Below, one piece after another: positions 49,531 through 50,173 of a stretch of DNA of 50,173 bases (the first letter of the stretch is position 1; every line of letters starts with the position of its first letter). This stretch comes from Dehalococcoidia bacterium. GTDB lineage: Bacteria > Chloroflexota > Dehalococcoidia > SHYB01. The stretch covers positions 1-50,173 of the forward strand of contig SHYB01000013.1 in the NCBI GenBank assembly GCA_009693015.1, given 5' to 3'. The notes under the pieces were generated by a model. It saw only the letters and a list, made by a program, of their open reading frames with translations. It ran no database searches and was not told the origin of the DNA. The position numbers were made by a program, and so were the translations under genes.

Positions 49531-49830
49531 ATGTCGAAGAAGCGCATGTTTTACGTGTACATGCTATGCAGTCGCCCCAACGGCACCCTCTATGTCGGGG
49601 TGACCAACGACCTGACACGGCGGCTGGTGGAGCACCGAAATGGCGCAGTCGAGGGCTTCACCAAACGGTATGCTGTCCATCGCCTTGTATGCTTCGAGGA
49701 AACGGACGACGTCACCGCAGCCATCGCCCACGAGAAGCAAATCAAAGGGTGGTCACGGGCTAAGAAGGTCGCGCTCATCCAGTCGGAGAACCCCGAGTGG
49801 AGGGACCTCGCCGAAGGGTGGTTCAACTAG
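49531..49830 (+). CDS. GIY-YIG nuclease-domain protein (small, UvrC-N/YhbQ-like)
   Basis: 99 residues from ATG 49531, or 94 from ATG 49546 (MFYVYMLC). The whole protein is one GIY-YIG domain: YVYMLCSRPNGTLYVGVTND, LTRRLVEHR (catalytic Arg), GFTKRYAVHRLVCFEE, AIAHEKQIKGW with the metal-binding Glu, NPEWRDL. All catalytic positions (Tyr, Tyr/Val-Gly, Arg, Glu) appear present. No DNA-binding extension. The gene stands alone between inverted repeat elements at 49466-49510 and 49840-49892, which suggests it moves as a small unit. Cellular target unknown. Confidence 0.9.
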   Translation: MSKKRMFYVYMLCSRPNGTLYVGVTNDLTRRLVEHRNGAVEGFTKRYAVHRLVCFEETDDVTAAIAHEKQIKGWSRAKKVALIQSENPEWRDLAEGWFN

Positions 49831-49839
49831 CGGGCGCAG

Positions 49840-49892
49840 AGGGATGGATTCTTCGCCTCGGTTACGAAGACGTACCGGGGCTCTGCATGACA
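49840..49892 (+). repeat. Right inverted repeat bounding the GIY-YIG gene
   Basis: AGGGATGGATTCTTCGCC...GGGGCTCTGCATGACA, the inverse of 49466-49510. The ATTCTTCGC and CATGACA words tie it to repeat E at 42978 and 43148. Confidence 0.7.
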
Positions 49893-50081
49893 ACAAACCT
49901 TGACTTCCCCCCAAATCCCGCCGCGGACCCGAAGCGCCGACTCAGCCGCCAGATAGCTCACGATGTCCCTGCAGCGCGGGTGTCTTCAACGAACACTACA
50001 AGACCCTGGGAGGGTAGGAACCGCTGTTCAATCAACAGGTTGTGCGGTAGGCTAGCGGCACTTGGGGAAGCGAGGTGAGCA

Positions 50082-50173
50082 ATGGATACGTCGAGACGAC
50101 GGAAGTTCGCGGCGGAGGAGTGGGAGCGGTTTCTTCACAGCCGGCCGAAAACGGTGCTGGCGACGATCAACGC
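50082..50173 (+). CDS. PPOX-class (pyridoxamine 5'-phosphate oxidase-fold) protein, N-terminal part
   Basis: ATG at 50082 with GAGGTGAG upstream; the frame is open to the window end. The 30 visible residues, MDTSRRRKFAAEEWERFLHS then RPKTVLATIN, match the start of split-barrel PPOX/F420-dependent proteins, where the LATI strand begins the barrel. Only the beginning is seen, so cofactor (FMN or F420) and substrate cannot be judged. In 49893-50081 I see no gene. Confidence 0.6.
   Translation, partial: MDTSRRRKFAAEEWERFLHSRPKTVLATIN

Overview
The window looks like a GC-rich (roughly 63-65% by eye) bacterial chromosome segment with dense genes on both strands, long antisense shadow ORFs and many short intergenic repeats. 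The gene content fits a Chloroflexota (Dehalococcoidia/SAR202-like) heterotroph: luciferase-like (LLM) flavin oxidoreductases, CaiB/BaiF CoA-transferases, MaoC-type hydratases, amidohydrolase, SnoaL-like proteins and an RraA-like protein. This taxonomic call is inference from content only; there is no rRNA or other marker to test it.

Layout. 1-6075: end of a DUF4389 gene, an amidohydrolase, a tandem pair of DapA-fold proteins lacking the Schiff-base lysine, an alpha/beta hydrolase and an M20 peptidase. 6076-7050: a gene-free stretch built of repeats. 7051-9400: an orphan iron-type substrate-binding lipoprotein with a 28-bp palindrome upstream, tRNA-Pro(UGG), and a small lipoprotein. 9407-12546: two crotonases and an acyl-CoA synthetase. 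12543-16443 (minus): a housekeeping operon argF-der-plsY-gpsA with 4-bp overlaps, divergent from mnmE (16515-17861). 17871-24861: LLM oxidoreductase, a PAS gene broken by an in-frame TAG, a paired MaoC hydratase, an MFS exporter, rpiB, an ABM protein, a GH63-like hydrolase and a minimal zincin. 25132-26736 (minus): SDR plus two adjacent 6-pyruvoyltetrahydropterin synthase paralogues. 26911-28577: a stand-alone RAM domain, an acyl-CoA dehydrogenase fragment and an intact acyl-CoA dehydrogenase. 28578-29438: a second copy of the large repeat. 29439-42496: HIT protein, an unrecognised 51-residue basic protein, LLM oxidoreductase, 3-hydroxyacyl-CoA dehydrogenase, RraA-like protein, metallophosphoesterase, Nudix, SnoaL, fused double CaiB, CcdA plus a TlpA-like thioredoxin, a second SnoaL, and RecJ. 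43188-50173: FabF plus radical SAM operon, SMP-30-like lactonase, a large OYE-type flavoenzyme, a GIY-YIG nuclease between inverted repeats, and the start of a PPOX-fold gene.

Metabolic theme: CoA activation, transfer, dehydrogenation, hydration and 3-hydroxyacyl oxidation steps are all represented, scattered in short operons, with flavin oxidoreductases and hydrolases that would suit breakdown of diverse organic acids or cyclic compounds. The substrates cannot be read from sequence.

Most interesting signals: (a) a DapA-fold pair with the catalytic Lys/Tyr residues gone and four shared His at the expected barrel strand ends; (b) a ~420-bp non-coding repeat present twice and a ~110-170-bp composite hairpin repeat present about seven times, all on the plus strand; (c) a GIY-YIG nuclease gene bounded by an inverted pair of elements resembling repeat words found elsewhere in the window; (d) a 51-residue basic protein with its own promoter and terminator; (e) several apparently leaderless promoters.
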